This document shows positions 10,521 to 22,564 of a stretch of DNA of 64,000 nt, piece by piece. Source of the stretch: Klebsormidium nitens (lineage: Eukaryota > Streptophyta > Klebsormidiophyceae > Klebsormidiales > Klebsormidiaceae); contig DF236999.1 of assembly GCA_000708835.1 (NCBI GenBank), forward strand, positions 65,876 through 129,875, given 5' to 3'. The notes beneath the pieces are model-generated. The model was not told the DNA's origin, made no database searches, and saw nothing but the letters and a program-made list of their open reading frames with translations. Position numbers and translations under genes: made by a program. The first letter of the stretch is position 1, and each line of letters opens with the position of its first letter.

Positions 10521-13500
10521 ATGGACCTTAGCATGCGACCTGGGCTGTCGTCCGAAGCTTTGCTTGCAGTTATCAAGCGAAAACTGGTGGTCTGGGAGTC
10601 TCAGTTCCTCGCAGAGCATGGCCGAGAACCTGGGAAGTTGGACGCATATGCAGATGAGAAAATGGGTGAGCATTGAAAATCTTTATTGACCTGCCAAGCA
10701 ACTGTATGTTTTGCTATCTTTGCATGATGCGTCATCTGATTTGAGCTGAAAATGAGCCACCAGGTTTGCAAGCCCCTTGCTGTATGCGTTGTGGAAAGCC
10801 TATCCTCCAGTCCAGGTCATTGACTTGAGACCATTGGATAAATCATTGCAGCGGCGCTCTATCGGAAGTACGCAATGCTGAAAATGGCCGTCAACAGGAA
10901 TGGAGCACTGCCGAGGGGGAAGCCAGATTCAGTAAGCAGCTTGATGACTTATGTTTGTGGCATGCTGGCTGCTTCTATTGCATGGAGAGGCGTCATCCGG
11001 CGGGGCAAGCTTCTCGTCTTGACGCAACAGCGATTGATCAAAAAACAAATCTGGTCTGGGTATGCCCTGGCCACAATACTGCATCACTTGAGCATGCTTA
11101 GCAAGTGCGCTTCACAACATTCTTACCGGCGCACAGATTAAGAGGAAGAGGGCAAGGTTTTCCAGATACTGACTGTTTCAATGTTTCCTCCAGGCCTCTC
11201 ATCATCTGGCAACAAAGGGGGCTAGTGCAGCCACCCAGCGTTGTCTCCTTGAATCAAAAGGCAAGAGGCAGTTTGAAGTTGATTCCCAGGTCAACAAAAA
11301 GCACTTGGCAAGGGCACCGTTGAAGGACAGGGCCAATCTGCAGAACGACAGCATGCAGGGGAACCTCCAACGGACAAAGCTGCCCAAGCCGAAGCAAAAA
11401 GGTGGGCTCTTAGGGGATGTTTTGGGGAATGGGAACAACCTTGCCAGCGCACGTGGAGGACACTCTTTTAGCAGATGGTTACCTTCTGATGGGGAGAGGG
11501 GAGAAGAGCGGTCCAATGTGTCCACAGTCATCCCGGTTGAAGCTGACAACGCATTTGCTGAAGAAGGGCTTTCAGCAAACCCCAGAAACCCCTCGCACAA
11601 TCAAGACCGGCTGAGCCGGGACCCAAACAGCCCGCAGCGATCACAGAAAGGAGCTAGCAGTATGATAGCTGACAGCAAGGTCAAGTTACCCTTTCAGCCG
11701 GCAGCGCAGGGTCAAGGGCGCAGTTCTGGGTCATACGCTGGTGCGGGGTCCTTTTCTAAGAAGCATGGCTCATTCACTGGGTTTGCCAAGCTGCAACAGG
11801 TGAACGGACTACTTGCAGAACAAGCCCCAGAGTTGACAGGATCTGGCCCTGAGCAAGAAGCAAGGGCACCTAGTAGCATGGATACAGTGCCCCCGTCTGA
11901 ACGCCTCAGAACAGACAACAGCTGCCCACGAAGCAACGCGGTGGCACAAACTCACTTAGTAGGCATCGCAGCCTGTGAGTCGGAGATAGACAACGACCAG
12001 GGAGTCCAGCGGACAGAAGAGTGTTTCGCAGAGTCGATCGGGCAGGAGCGGCAAGCAGGGGAAGGAGCGGGCCAGGCGAACCAGGGGCAAACTGCTGGGG
12101 GGCATGCCGAGCTCCCTCAATTCAGCAAGCTAGATGGAAGGCGTCAAGAGCCAGGCAGTGCAGAGCCAGTACCGAGTGGCCAACAAGAAGCTGCAGAAGG
12201 AGGAACAGGGGCCGCGGTTAGTCGACCGATAGAAGCAGACTTGGGCGCGAGCTTAGGCAGCAGCCTGCAGGCCGGCGGCGCCATCGAGGCCAGGCTCTTG
12301 AGATTGACGGTGGTCCAATTGAAGCAGCAGCTGGAAGGGCGGGGCCTCGTGTGCAGGGGCAAGAAGCAAGAGTTGGTGGCACGCCTAGTTGGGGCCATCT
12401 TGGAAGAGGGCGACCTGAGCAACTGGGAGGAAAGCCTGGGGGTGCTCGATGCCGGGGGCTGGGGTAACCCTTCTCTGGTGTTGAAGCGGGGAGCAAAGAG
12501 TGCAACAGCGAGGGGAGAATCTGGTCGGGGTGAGAAGCACGGGGCTGGCGCCGTTGCGGAGGGCAGTCAAGAGCAATGTGTGCAAGATGGAAAGAGTGCG
12601 GCAAGTAAGGCTTCGACAAAACGGAAAGCGGGAGCGAAACAGAAACGGGCAAAAGGGGCCCTTGCTGAAGGTGCAACCTCTGAGTCCAGCGACGAAGACG
12701 TGCAGATCTTCGATGGGGCTTCAAAGAGGAGTCTGCGGAGCAAATCTGAAAAGGGGGAGAAAGAAACCGCTGGCCAGGACGAAGATGCCCCGGAGACGGC
12801 CTCAGAGAAGAGCTTTGACTCAAACGATCTCAGCGACTCGGATGACGACTACAAGCCACCGAAAGAAGGGGAGGCGGTGGCGGCAGAAGCAGAGGCTGCC
12901 CAGGTTGCGAGTGAGGGAGAAGCAGATTCAGGGGACCCGGAACGGCAGCCTCGAGGGAAGCGGAAGAGAGCTGCTGGTGAGGAAAGCAGTCAGAAGAGGA
13001 GCAAGGCGAAAAAGGTGGCGGCCGCAGGGGAGCCAGTAAGCAGGTCGAAGGGGACGAAACGAAGTAGGACGGTGTCGGGGCCTGGTGAAGAGATGGAACG
13101 TGGGGGGACGAAGAGGGCAGCGGCCGCCAAGCGGAGGGCTGAGCTGCAAGCTGTGGGGTGGGGAGGGCCCGTTCGCACCAGCCGGGCTACTGGCAAGGCA
13201 TCAGGCAACTTCTCGAGCGCGGGGCTGCCGGTGCGCGACAACTTTGTGCGGCAGACCATCAACGGCAGGGGGGGCGGGAGGAAGCGGTTCACAAACGGGG
13301 GGCGGTCTTCCTTCAGGAGTAAGAGCGGAACCCGGCCGTTCAAACGGAACTGGGGCAAGTCGCGGAGGGGCGGAAAGACGGGGTCGAGACCAACGGGCAG
13401 GGGGGCTGCTCCTGGGAGTGAAGAGCCTGGTGAGGGGGGGACGGGGGAGGGGTGGGGTGCTGAGGAGCAGCCGGGCCTCTTTAAGAACGAAGGCTGGCTG

Positions 13501-16500
13501 CCCGCAAGTGCAGGGTCCGCAGTCCAGACGCCGGAAACTGAGTCCCTGGGGGAGCCTTCGATACCTTGTCAGCTGGTTGACCAAGCAGAGCCACCGCCGG
13601 CCAGCGTCAGTAACTGTCCGAATGATGCTGAGACGGAGGCAGCGATGCAGGCGGCCCGGGGGGATCCCTCCGAGAGCAACCTGCTGATCGTTCTCCAGCG
13701 GCTGTTTAGTTTCGACGACTTCCGGGAGGGCCAGCTGGCGGCCATTCAGCGGGTGCTGGCGCAGCGGTCGACCATGCTGGTGCTGCCGACAGGGGCGGGG
13801 AAGTCGCTCTGCTACCAGGTGGGAACTCATCTTTCGTCTCTTTGTGTATCGAAACCAATCTGATGTGTAGTTTCTGCTTTGCTGAGGCGCACAAGTGCGC
13901 AGAAGAGGCGCAAAAGCCCACTCAGAAGACGACTGTATTCTCAGATTGCCCTGTTGCGAAAACGAGTATTATGCGTGCGGGTCAATACTATCCTTGACAC
14001 TCAAGAGCAGACCGAACACAGTCGTCTTAATGCGATTTTATCTCATCGCTTCCGAGGGATTAACACCGTCTTCTGGAAGGGCGGCGCCTGACCCTCACTT
14101 TCCGGTGATGCCAGCTGCCCGCACTGCTGCTGCCGTCCCTGACCCTGGTCATCTCCCCGCTGGTAGCGCTCATGACGGACCAGCTGCAACACCTGCCTCC
14201 CTGCCTGCCCGGGGCGCTCATCAGCAGTGCGCAGGTGAGAAAAACACACCCTGCGAGGAAAGCTAACTAGCAGAAATACAATTTGCGAAAATCTTCTTCG
14301 ACCTGAACCGGAATGTGACATGATGGGACCTCGTACTGGAGGAGTGCTGACCCTTGCCTCACGCCAATTGAATAGAAACATTTTGCAAATGGTGACTGGT
14401 TACGGGACCCGGATTTGCGTGCTCCATGGACTGTCTCCGTAAACGCGTGTTCTCCGTAACCCTTTTTTGAGTTCCGTTGAAAAGAGTCAGCAAAAGTGAC
14501 ATTATTCTCCTTGGCAGGCCCCTTGGGAGAGCGCCAGCGTCATCGCAAGGCTGCAAGCCGGCGAGCTAAAGGCAAGCCTCCCCCCCGTCTTTCTGTCCGC
14601 CTACCCGCTCTTGCTTTGTGTCGACATGTCAGCGTCATGTGTTCGTTGGTCGCCGCTTTTCTTCTCTCGGTTCCTTCATAATGTCCATTTTCGAGCCTGG
14701 TTCTCATCCTTTAATAGTTTAGCAAGCGCCTCTTCTGTCGCGCTCCTCGTTGCTGGTCCCCTTCTCGCGGCCCTATTTTTTTCCCGACCACCTCTGCTGA
14801 AACCGGTCGATCGTGCAGGTGCTGTTCATTTCTCCGGAGCGGCTCTTCAGCGAGACGTTCCTTGCGGTCATGGCCAGCCTGCCGCCCGTGTCCCTGGCCG
14901 TCGTTGACGAGGCGCACTGCGTCTCAGAGTGGTAAGCAGCCAACGGGACCGTTCCATGTCTTTCGCCAGATTGTTTTTTCAATGATGCAACTCAGATACA
15001 CGCCTTCGAGGAGCCGATTTTTCGTGACTGTCAGTACAACATCGAAAGGTGCATGTGTGCCCCGACCGCATTCTAAAAGGAAAAGCAGCGGAGAATGGAT
15101 GAGCGGTCAAAAAAGGAGATCTCGACTCAGACATGAAAACCCCCGCGATCTGCAATCCGCCGTTTGACACGTGCTGTTGACACGCCTCGTACAACCAGCA
15201 GCAAGCCGCTTCTCAAAGCCGATCGCACGACCCATCGATTATCCGGGAAAGAAGGTTGCCTGCGACAACGAAGTTTTGCTTGCCAAAGCAATCCAAAGCA
15301 GCCAACGTTATTCCTCCACTTCAAAAGGCCCCACCAACCGCTCCATTGCAGGTCCCACAACTTCCGCCCCTCTTACCACCGCCTCGGCTCCGTCCTCCGC
15401 TCCCGCCTGCGCGTGCAGTGCGTCCTGGCCATGACTGCCACCGCCACCCCCAAGACGGAGGCCGCGGTCGCGGCCGCGCTCGCGCTCCCCGATGACGCCA
15501 TCATCCGGTCGGCGCGAGTGCGGGAGAACCTCCGCCTGTCGGTCAGCAAGGAGGCCAACAAGTGAGCGCGCGCGTTTCTGAGCTGAAGCATGATGTTTGT
15601 ATCGCTTGATGCTTTTTAGGGAAAACTTAAACATTCGTTCCGGGAGTTCTTTCTAGCCAACGATCGAACGCTTGCTCATATGTCCGGGCTAAGCATGCCG
15701 AGTGGTCATGCGCTTTCCCCTGCTTTAAGAGACGCCAATTCCAGAAGCACGAAGTCTCCCGTCCTGCTCAGCTTGTGAACGACCGTTGAAGGACCTTCCT
15801 ATCTTTCGGCTAGGCAAGCCCGGACTTCCTTGCATGAAACGCAGCCGTTGATTCCGATTGGTCCTTTCGTTCCGTCGATTTCAGGATGTATGCCCTGGCC
15901 GCCATGCTCAAGACGGGGCCCTGTGCAAAAGTCAAGAGCGTCATCGTCTACTGCATCTTCCAGGTAAGCAGAGAGCCCCGAAGGCCGCGTAGTTTCTCTG
16001 ACGTTTTCTCTGACACAGTAGAACATTCTCAGACAGCTCTTTGTGGACGAGGACCATATTGCCAGGTGCGTATGCCAGTAGTAGTTTAATTTAAAGGTTT
16101 CGGAACAGTCGTAGGACGACCTCTATTTCTGAAAGCGAAACCCGATCTCCGTCTAAAATGCTGGTAACCTCTCCTTTCAGGCACAGACGGATCAAGTGGC
16201 CGCTTACTTGGAAGCCAACGGGATCTCTGCTAAGGTGGGTCCTCCGCCGGGCTTGCAGATTGTCTTTTCCACAAGTTGCCTTTTCGAGCTTGACAGCGCT
16301 CCTCATCGACGCTTGCAACGAAATTTGTATCATTCGAGCACATTCTGTAGGTTCTAGAAGGTCAAGAGTTGCAAGGTGGATTCGCTCGTCCTGCACTTAC
16401 AATGAGGCGACTGCTTGACGCCCGCCCCTGACTTCAGCTGCTGACGTCAGTACGGCCGCTCTCGTGCAGAGCTACCATAGCGGCAAGCACGGGGACGAGC

Positions 16501-19500
16501 GCGCGCGTATCCAGCAGCGCTTCTGTGCCAACAAGCTGCGAGTGGTGAGCGAGTCGCCGAGGGCCTAACTTTGCTTCGTCAAAACTGGTTTGCAATGCAT
16601 TATTGCAGTGGCGCAAGCCCTTCCTTCTTCTGACTAATGGTGTGAGGGGCATGAGCCCTTTACAAGCAGCGACTGTCGGATCGAGTCGAAGAGCAGTTCA
16701 AAGAGCTCGGAGGAAGCCTCGCGTAATTTTAAAGTGTCCGAAGCCTTTCCTTCAAACGTCGTAGGAATCTATGAAGAGGTTGCGATCTCGATGCCACTAT
16801 CTGTCAACACCTGGAAGGTTTCTTTTGAAACCTTCGCTTAAAATTCCTGCTTTTCGTCAGCGTGAAGTCAGAGAGCCATACGCAAAACCTCAACGTTACA
16901 TGCAGTCTGAACCTCAGACAACAAGAATACGGGCGTCATTAATGCTTTGACGCGTGATCGTGCGGAGGCAGACGCGTCATCTTCCCCCATTACCGCACAC
17001 TTCGCTTTGAAACCGCCACTCTCAAGTTTCGTGTCCTCTACCCAATTCAACCTGTAAGGTGGCCCTGAACGGGACGCATACCCTATCCCCTGCAGGTGGT
17101 GGCGACAGTGGCTTTTGGCATGGGCCTTGACAAGAGCGACGTGGGGGCTGTGATCCATTACAACATGCCGCGCAGCCTCGAGCACTACGTGCAGGTAAGG
17201 CCACCTGCCCTCACCGCCGCTCGTCGCATCTGACTGACTGTTTAGAGCATTGTTTTGAGGAAAGTGGATCCTGGAAAGCTCCAAAATAGTCCTACTCTGA
17301 GGGACTGGTTCTCAGAGGCGAGCGACTCGTCATAGCCCGCGTGCGGCAGCTTCTTTGCCTCCTGTTATCTCGCCTTTGTCAGCGTCGTCAACGCTGAAGG
17401 AGGTACTGCCCAGGACTTTCGAGCAAATTATGTAGGGTCAGCAGTCAGGCCTCCCTGAGCAGGTCCGCCATAGTCTTTGATGGTTCTCCGGCCTGTTTTC
17501 AGAGAATCATCATTGACAGCCAACTCTTCGGTACAGCGGCTGATTCACCGGTACATCATGCAAGCGGAATACCCCAAAAGCCAAGCGTTCTGTGTGCCCG
17601 TCAGCGCTCATACATACCAAGCGATTGCAGGAGATCGGGCGGGCCGGCCGCGACGGCTCCCTTGCGCACTGCCACCTGTTCCTGGACGACGCGGACTACA
17701 TCAAGCTGCGCAGCCTGGCCCACAGGTACGTGTTTCGTCCTTTTGAGCTGCTCCTTCCGATGCTCGAGCGGAACCCAGTTTCCAATTCCGTTTCCGTGCG
17801 AGTTCTCACTACTTTCACACCTTATGTATCACCTTGCACACCTTCGGTACTTTACTTGCTGCTGGAAGAATCAGACTCCATTCTTACGGGAGAGGAGAGC
17901 ATAACAGTGAGTCCAAACGGAGGTCTGCTTAGTTGGAAGAATATCCGGCACTCCCGTTGGATCGAGCTAGCGTTGCGCGCGGGCATGAACAAGGCTTTTG
18001 TGTTGTGCGCGAGCATGACCAAGGATCTTTCTGCTTGTGCAGCGACGGCTGCGACGCCAACTCCGTGCTGCGCTTCCTGTCCAAGGTCTTTGTCAGCGAC
18101 GGCTCGGAGGTGCGCGCGGACCCCGCGGGGATGGAGTGCCGGGCGGTGGAAATCGAGGCGACGGCCACGGAGCTAGACCTGAAAGAGGAGGTGAGAGGAC
18201 TTTTGATTTTGGCTCACGACACCCCGCAGCTCACGGATTGATAAGGCTTATACTAGAGCTGAGCGGGGGTTGCCTGTTCGACTTGATTGGGCACGCTGAT
18301 TACTTCTGGGGCAAAAGGGTTCGCTCGCGGAAGTGAAGTGATGCACTCACAAAGATCAGTTTAATGCCGAGGTTCCCTTGCAAGGGTCCGAATATTTCAG
18401 TGGAGGTTCGGCCAAATGCGCCGAAAACATCCTCCCTGCGCAAATTAAAGTGTAATGCCGTGACAGCCAAGCGGTGGCGACATCGAAAGGTAGCAGTGGG
18501 AGATGTTGGAACGGAAAGGAAGCATAAGATGTCAACCAAGTTGCCACAGTGGTTGCGGCTGTCCCAGAAGAGCCTGGTTGCGGCTGTCTCTTGGCGGCGA
18601 CCTCGGAGCCGCCATCCCTGCCTTTCTGTCGCCAAACAAGAAGCACGCGAGCGCAGGTGATGGCGACCATCCTGTCCGCGCTGGAGGTGGGCGACGCCCA
18701 GTACGTGCGCGTGCTGTCCCAGCTGAGCGCCACGTGTACGGTCACCTTTCACGGCCGCAGCCCCGCCGCGCTGGCCGAGGCGCACCCGCTCGCGGCCGCC
18801 ATCCTGCGCCTGTGCCCGCAGCCCAAGCAGGGCCGATTCACATTCGATGTGCCCAGCCTCGCCAGCGCGCTGAGGGAACCGTTGGCGACGGTGCAGCGGG
18901 AGCTCCAACGACTGCAGGTGCGCAGCGAGAGGCTCGTATCTCTCAGCTGTTGTCAGGAAATGCGAACATGTGGTTTGAGGTCTGAGCATGTGAGGGGTAT
19001 TGGGAAGCTGCTGTGCACGATTTGCGAGCGCAAGGGTCTACGCAGGGTGGTGATTCTGTAACTCACAGAGGGTTCTTGGCTCGCTTGCTCGCGACGCGAA
19101 AGGGATGCTGACGGACATGATGACGTCCTTTCTACTCTGACGAGTCCGCACGCTGACTGCCGCCGTCTGCTTATGCACACTCAAGTGCCGCATATCTCGT
19201 CGCAATCCTGTCAAACCCGGTGATATTAACACACTCTCAGCAGTGTCAGACGTGTCCTCGATGGCAAGCAGACTGAGACTTGATGCTACTTTTGGGGCAG
19301 TCTGCGCGGGAGATTCAGTACGAGGTGAAGGACCCCGCGTTCTGCTTCTCCGTGCTGCGGCAGCCCGAGGACCTCGCGGCGCTCAGCCGGGACATCGCGC
19401 AGCGGCTCGACGAGGTGGAGCAGTGCAAGGTGAGCGGCAGACCGCCAACCGCGCTTTAACCCGAAACCCTAGAATCACCCCGCTCGCTTGTCAATGCTGA

Positions 19501-20988
19501 CGTTCAGGGAGTGGACACAGCGTTACAGTCAATGTTTACAGACACGCGTATGGGCGGGAGGTGGTTTGTACCGGCCGCATGCGCCTGAACGACAGGAGAA
19601 AGGGGCTTGACGTTACCGGTCTTCGGACCAGTCGTCTCGGTGGCCAGGGGACGAAAGCAACTCAAGGACTGTACACGGTCTGTTATGGCCCGGCGAAGTG
19701 TCTTCGGCAACACGTCTTAAAAACAAGTATACCGCCCACTTTTGAGGAAGACACACGTCAAGTCTTTTGCAGCTACAGCAGTAGGGCGTCTTTCTATCCA
19801 GCGTTGGGCTCTCAGTGACATCAGCAGGGCCTCTTCTCTATCTTAGAGTCGAGTCCCAGGCTTTTTGCAGCGACTTGAAAGGTGCGTCTTCTTTTTCCCA
19901 GGTCGCCAAATTGGACGCCATGTACAGCGCCGCGGCCGCGGCCGCGGCCGCGAACCTCCAAACCTCCCCCAGCAGCTCGGCGGAAGATGCCAACGCCCTG
20001 CTTCACCGGCGCATTGCTGAGAATTTTTCGACGGGAGAGGACGCGGACGCGCCACTGCCAGGGGTGGTCAAGCGCGCGAGCACCTTCCTCAAAGCGGATA
20101 TCAAGGCAAGCACCGAATCTTTGCACGGCTAGAAGAAAACGATTGGGAGTGGTTGCTCGGCGCTTGCTGGGGATGCAGGGCGACTCGCTTGCGCAAAGCA
20201 GACCAAAGGAAGACCTTTGGGTCCCCAGCGACCTTAGGTGTGTGAAAACTTTTGACGTCAAAAGCAGTTATCGCGGAACTGGGCTCCTTATTTAGGCAGA
20301 CCACGAAGCCCATGCCTTTGACGCCTCGCCCCGACATTAAGCCCATGCCTTTGACGCCTCCCCTCGACTCTGAAGGAAAGGTGCGAGAGTCTGCCGTTTC
20401 CCTCTGTCAATGAATGCACCGTCTGTCGTCGTAGAGCAATTTTAGAAAGTACAAGCTCCTCGGAGGTGCAGGCTGATTGGAAACTAGTTTCACTCCGCAG
20501 GTCTTTCTGAACGGGAACAAGCACGCTCCGCTGACGGGCCGTGCCGTCGCCCGCATCTTCCACGGGCTGTGGAGTCCGGCGTTTCCGTACCAGGACTGGT
20601 GCAAGAACCACTTCTGGTCAGTGCTCTGGCTGCTGCTACAAGGTTTCTGAAGGTCACGAAGAAACACGAGGAGCTCATCAAAGGCCTGCGGATTCAATCA
20701 CCGACGAGGGCTGGACCTCGAAGTCTTTATGCGCGCTCAGCAATGGTGTGCATTCATTAGGAGACGTGACTTCCGCAACGGAAGTACGCAGTAGTATCGG
20801 AAACATAATTCCTGTCGCTAAAGCTGCGGTGGTCCACTCCTGAGAGGGTTATCATCCAAATGTGCGTCTGCTGGCTTCATTTGAGCGCTTCGATTTTGTC
20901 GTGCAGGGGTCGGTATGCGGACGTCAACTTCCACGACATTCGGAGGATCGCCACAGCAGCGCTAGTAGAAGCGAAGTGCAACAGATAG
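10521..20988 (+). CDS. RECQL4-type DNA helicase with Sld2-like N-terminus and SAP motif
   Basis: Eighteen exons: 10521-10665, 10852-10931, 11194-13818, 14115-14234, 14518-14571, 14819-14931, 15352-15561, 15885-15963, 16181-16234, 16470-16544, 17096-17194, 17631-17725, 18043-18190, 18657-18917, 19301-19429, 19902-20105, 20501-20616, 20907-20988; 1562 residues. Residues 8-65 ([18 protein letters not shown], then [11 protein letters not shown]) match the Sld2/DRC1-like start of animal RECQL4. A SAP motif lies at about 438-475 ([20 protein letters not shown]) in a long charged region with Lys/Arg clusters that look like nuclear signals. The helicase core runs from about 908: Walker A LPTGAGKS, Walker B DEAH at about 1038, [21 protein letters not shown] and GRAGRDG. 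The rest follows RECQL4 ([13 protein letters not shown], and [14 protein letters not shown] near the end), with no RQC domain. Expected role: unwinding DNA at replication initiation and repair. Two introns use GC donors. Confidence 0.92.
20306..20368. repeat. Short tandem duplication in a RECQL4-like intron
   Basis: Two copies of about 30 bases beginning AAGCCCATGCCTTTGACG start at 20306 and 20339 with a few differences, inside the intron 20106-20500. It has no effect on coding. Confidence 0.7.
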
Positions 20989-21152
20989 ACGTAATCTACC
21001 CTTATCCTCCACTCCTTTGGTTTTGCGAGAGCTCGAATCATTGCTTGTACATCTGACGAACGAGAAGATGCATCGTTCCTGGCCCCAGGAGACGAATGTT
21101 ACATTTGACTGGTAAATGCACATTTGACGCTCTTTACACCTTTTGACTGAGA

Positions 21153-21584
21153 TTAAACTGGTCTTCTAATTGATCCGGGTAGGCGCCTATCTTTAGCATG
21201 GACTATTCGGAACGGTTCATCGATTACTTGCTTGACCCAGGGCGGCCGCAAACTAAAATACAGCTTGCCATCCCCCGGGGCACTGTTCCAATGCTCGGCT
21301 GCCTTTACCAGATGTAGGCGATCTATTTCCCTGTTGCAAGTGACTAGGACATTCATGTACGCTGCTATACCATCTCGAATGTCCGCACTCTCTTCTCCGA
21401 ACTGGACTAGGAGCAAATCCTCTGGGTTGAAGAAGCACTCCACCGAGCATTCCGGCCACTCATTGGAGACGATGTTCTTCACTTCTTCGAGGATCGTTGA
21501 TGCTTCGTTCCTCGAAGGGACGCTGATGGTCACCGTTTCTGCACATAAGCACACAGCCAGGTCGGTGTCACCTTGATCTAGCAT
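21153..21584 (-). CDS. Hypothetical 143-residue single-exon protein
   Basis: An uninterrupted ATG-to-stop frame lies between the 3' ends of two neighbours and would overlap the 3' UTR of the RECQL4-like gene in antisense. The product reads like a soluble protein: mixed helix-like stretches (EASTILEEVKNIVSNEW), acidic overall, no signal peptide and no membrane segment. I do not recognise a family. Its length without stops and its balanced composition are the only support. It could be a chance ORF or an exon of the gene at 21824-22564. Confidence 0.4.
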   Translation of the reverse strand: MLDQGDTDLAVCLCAETVTISVPSRNEASTILEEVKNIVSNEWPECSVECFFNPEDLLLVQFGEESADIRDGIAAYMNVLVTCNREIDRLHLVKAAEHWNSAPGDGKLYFSLRPPWVKQVIDEPFRIVHAKDRRLPGSIRRPV

Positions 21585-21823
21585 GATCCATTAACAAGGT
21601 GCAGCATACTTCTACTGTGCATGATCAGTTTACTCAGATTTCTACCAAGCTATAGCACTCATATACACAACTCGGCCAGCCAATCCGTTTCTTCCACGTG
21701 TTCATATGCACAACTCATGGTAAAAAGCGCCATATGTTTCCAGAGGACCCAGCCATACTACCTAGCTTGCTATACATGTGTTCTACACCTCAGACCAGAA
21801 TGACGAGCTCAGCTGGACTTTTC

Positions 21824-22564
21824 TTAATCTGAAACTGGCCTGATCAGGAAAACACTGGAAGCTTGACACGTTCTGTCAACAATGTAGCTCTCGTCATTGT
21901 ATTTGTGTACGTTCGACCATTGGGAAGAGCCATCTGTGGATCCTTTAGAAAGTTGTCAGTCAAGACCCAGCTGCTACTAGTTGCATGGATGAATTCAAAC
22001 CCGGCGCTTACTCGAGGAGGGCACAAAAGGCCCAAACAGCTCCAACGAGCGCTTTGATCGCTCTTCCAGCTTGCTGACGTCATACTGGTCCACATATGCC
22101 TGCGCCTCCGGCTCCCCTTCCACAAAATGGTAGTCTGCGTACTTGGGCTTAAGCGATGCTTCCTTGGGAACAATGAACGGGGTGCGCCCCTCGAGCGCCG
22201 ACGTTCTGTCCGACCGAGGTGGGCTGTCAAGGAACGGAGTCGGGATGTACTCAAAGTCCTGGAAAAGGCGCCCCTTGGCGGTGTACCCCTTGGCGGGCGA
22301 TTTGCTGCGACCCGTGGAAGTGAAGGGCTGCTCCTGGAGGTCCCTGCGTGCGGCGGTGACCGAGTGGTCGTCGATCTTCTCCGGCAGCCTGCGCAGGTAG
22401 TTGTAGTTTCCAGAGTGGAACGTTTTGTGGATGTAGTCTGCGCCCTCGTTCACGTACTCGGGCAGCAGCCATGCGGCATTGGGCAGAGCATAGCGCGGCA
22501 CAGTACGCGTCTTCTTCAGCTCGATTGAGGGCTGATCGGCGGTGTGCCGATCGTCGGCGGCCAT
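21824..22564 (-). CDS. Protein of unknown function, two exons
   Basis: Exon 1 is 22012-22564, from ATG to a GTAAGC donor in phase 1. The best continuation is 21824-21933 (CACAG acceptor), giving about 220 residues. The product is polar, lacks a signal peptide or membrane helix, and is rich in Tyr, Pro, Ser and charged residues. Recognisable stretches include NYNYLRRLPEKIDDHSVTA, PFTSTGRSKSPAKGY and FEYIPTPFLDSPPR. The spaced Phe/Tyr-Pro style loosely recalls axonemal microtubule-associated proteins such as the DUF4586/CFAP96 group, but I cannot establish that. Exon 2 could start a few codons earlier at a CTAAAG acceptor in the same frame. It shares its 5' region with the CNGC gene. Confidence 0.65.

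Noticed and set aside
12218-12823. 201-codon reverse-strand ORF inside the RECQL4-like gene
   Set aside because: It is the antisense shadow of the GC-rich 2.6-kb exon. It is Pro/Ser/Arg-rich with no splice context, while the forward frame carries SAP and helicase motifs.
13201-13830. 209-codon reverse-strand ORF
   Set aside because: Antisense shadow of the same exon, opposite the helicase Walker A region.
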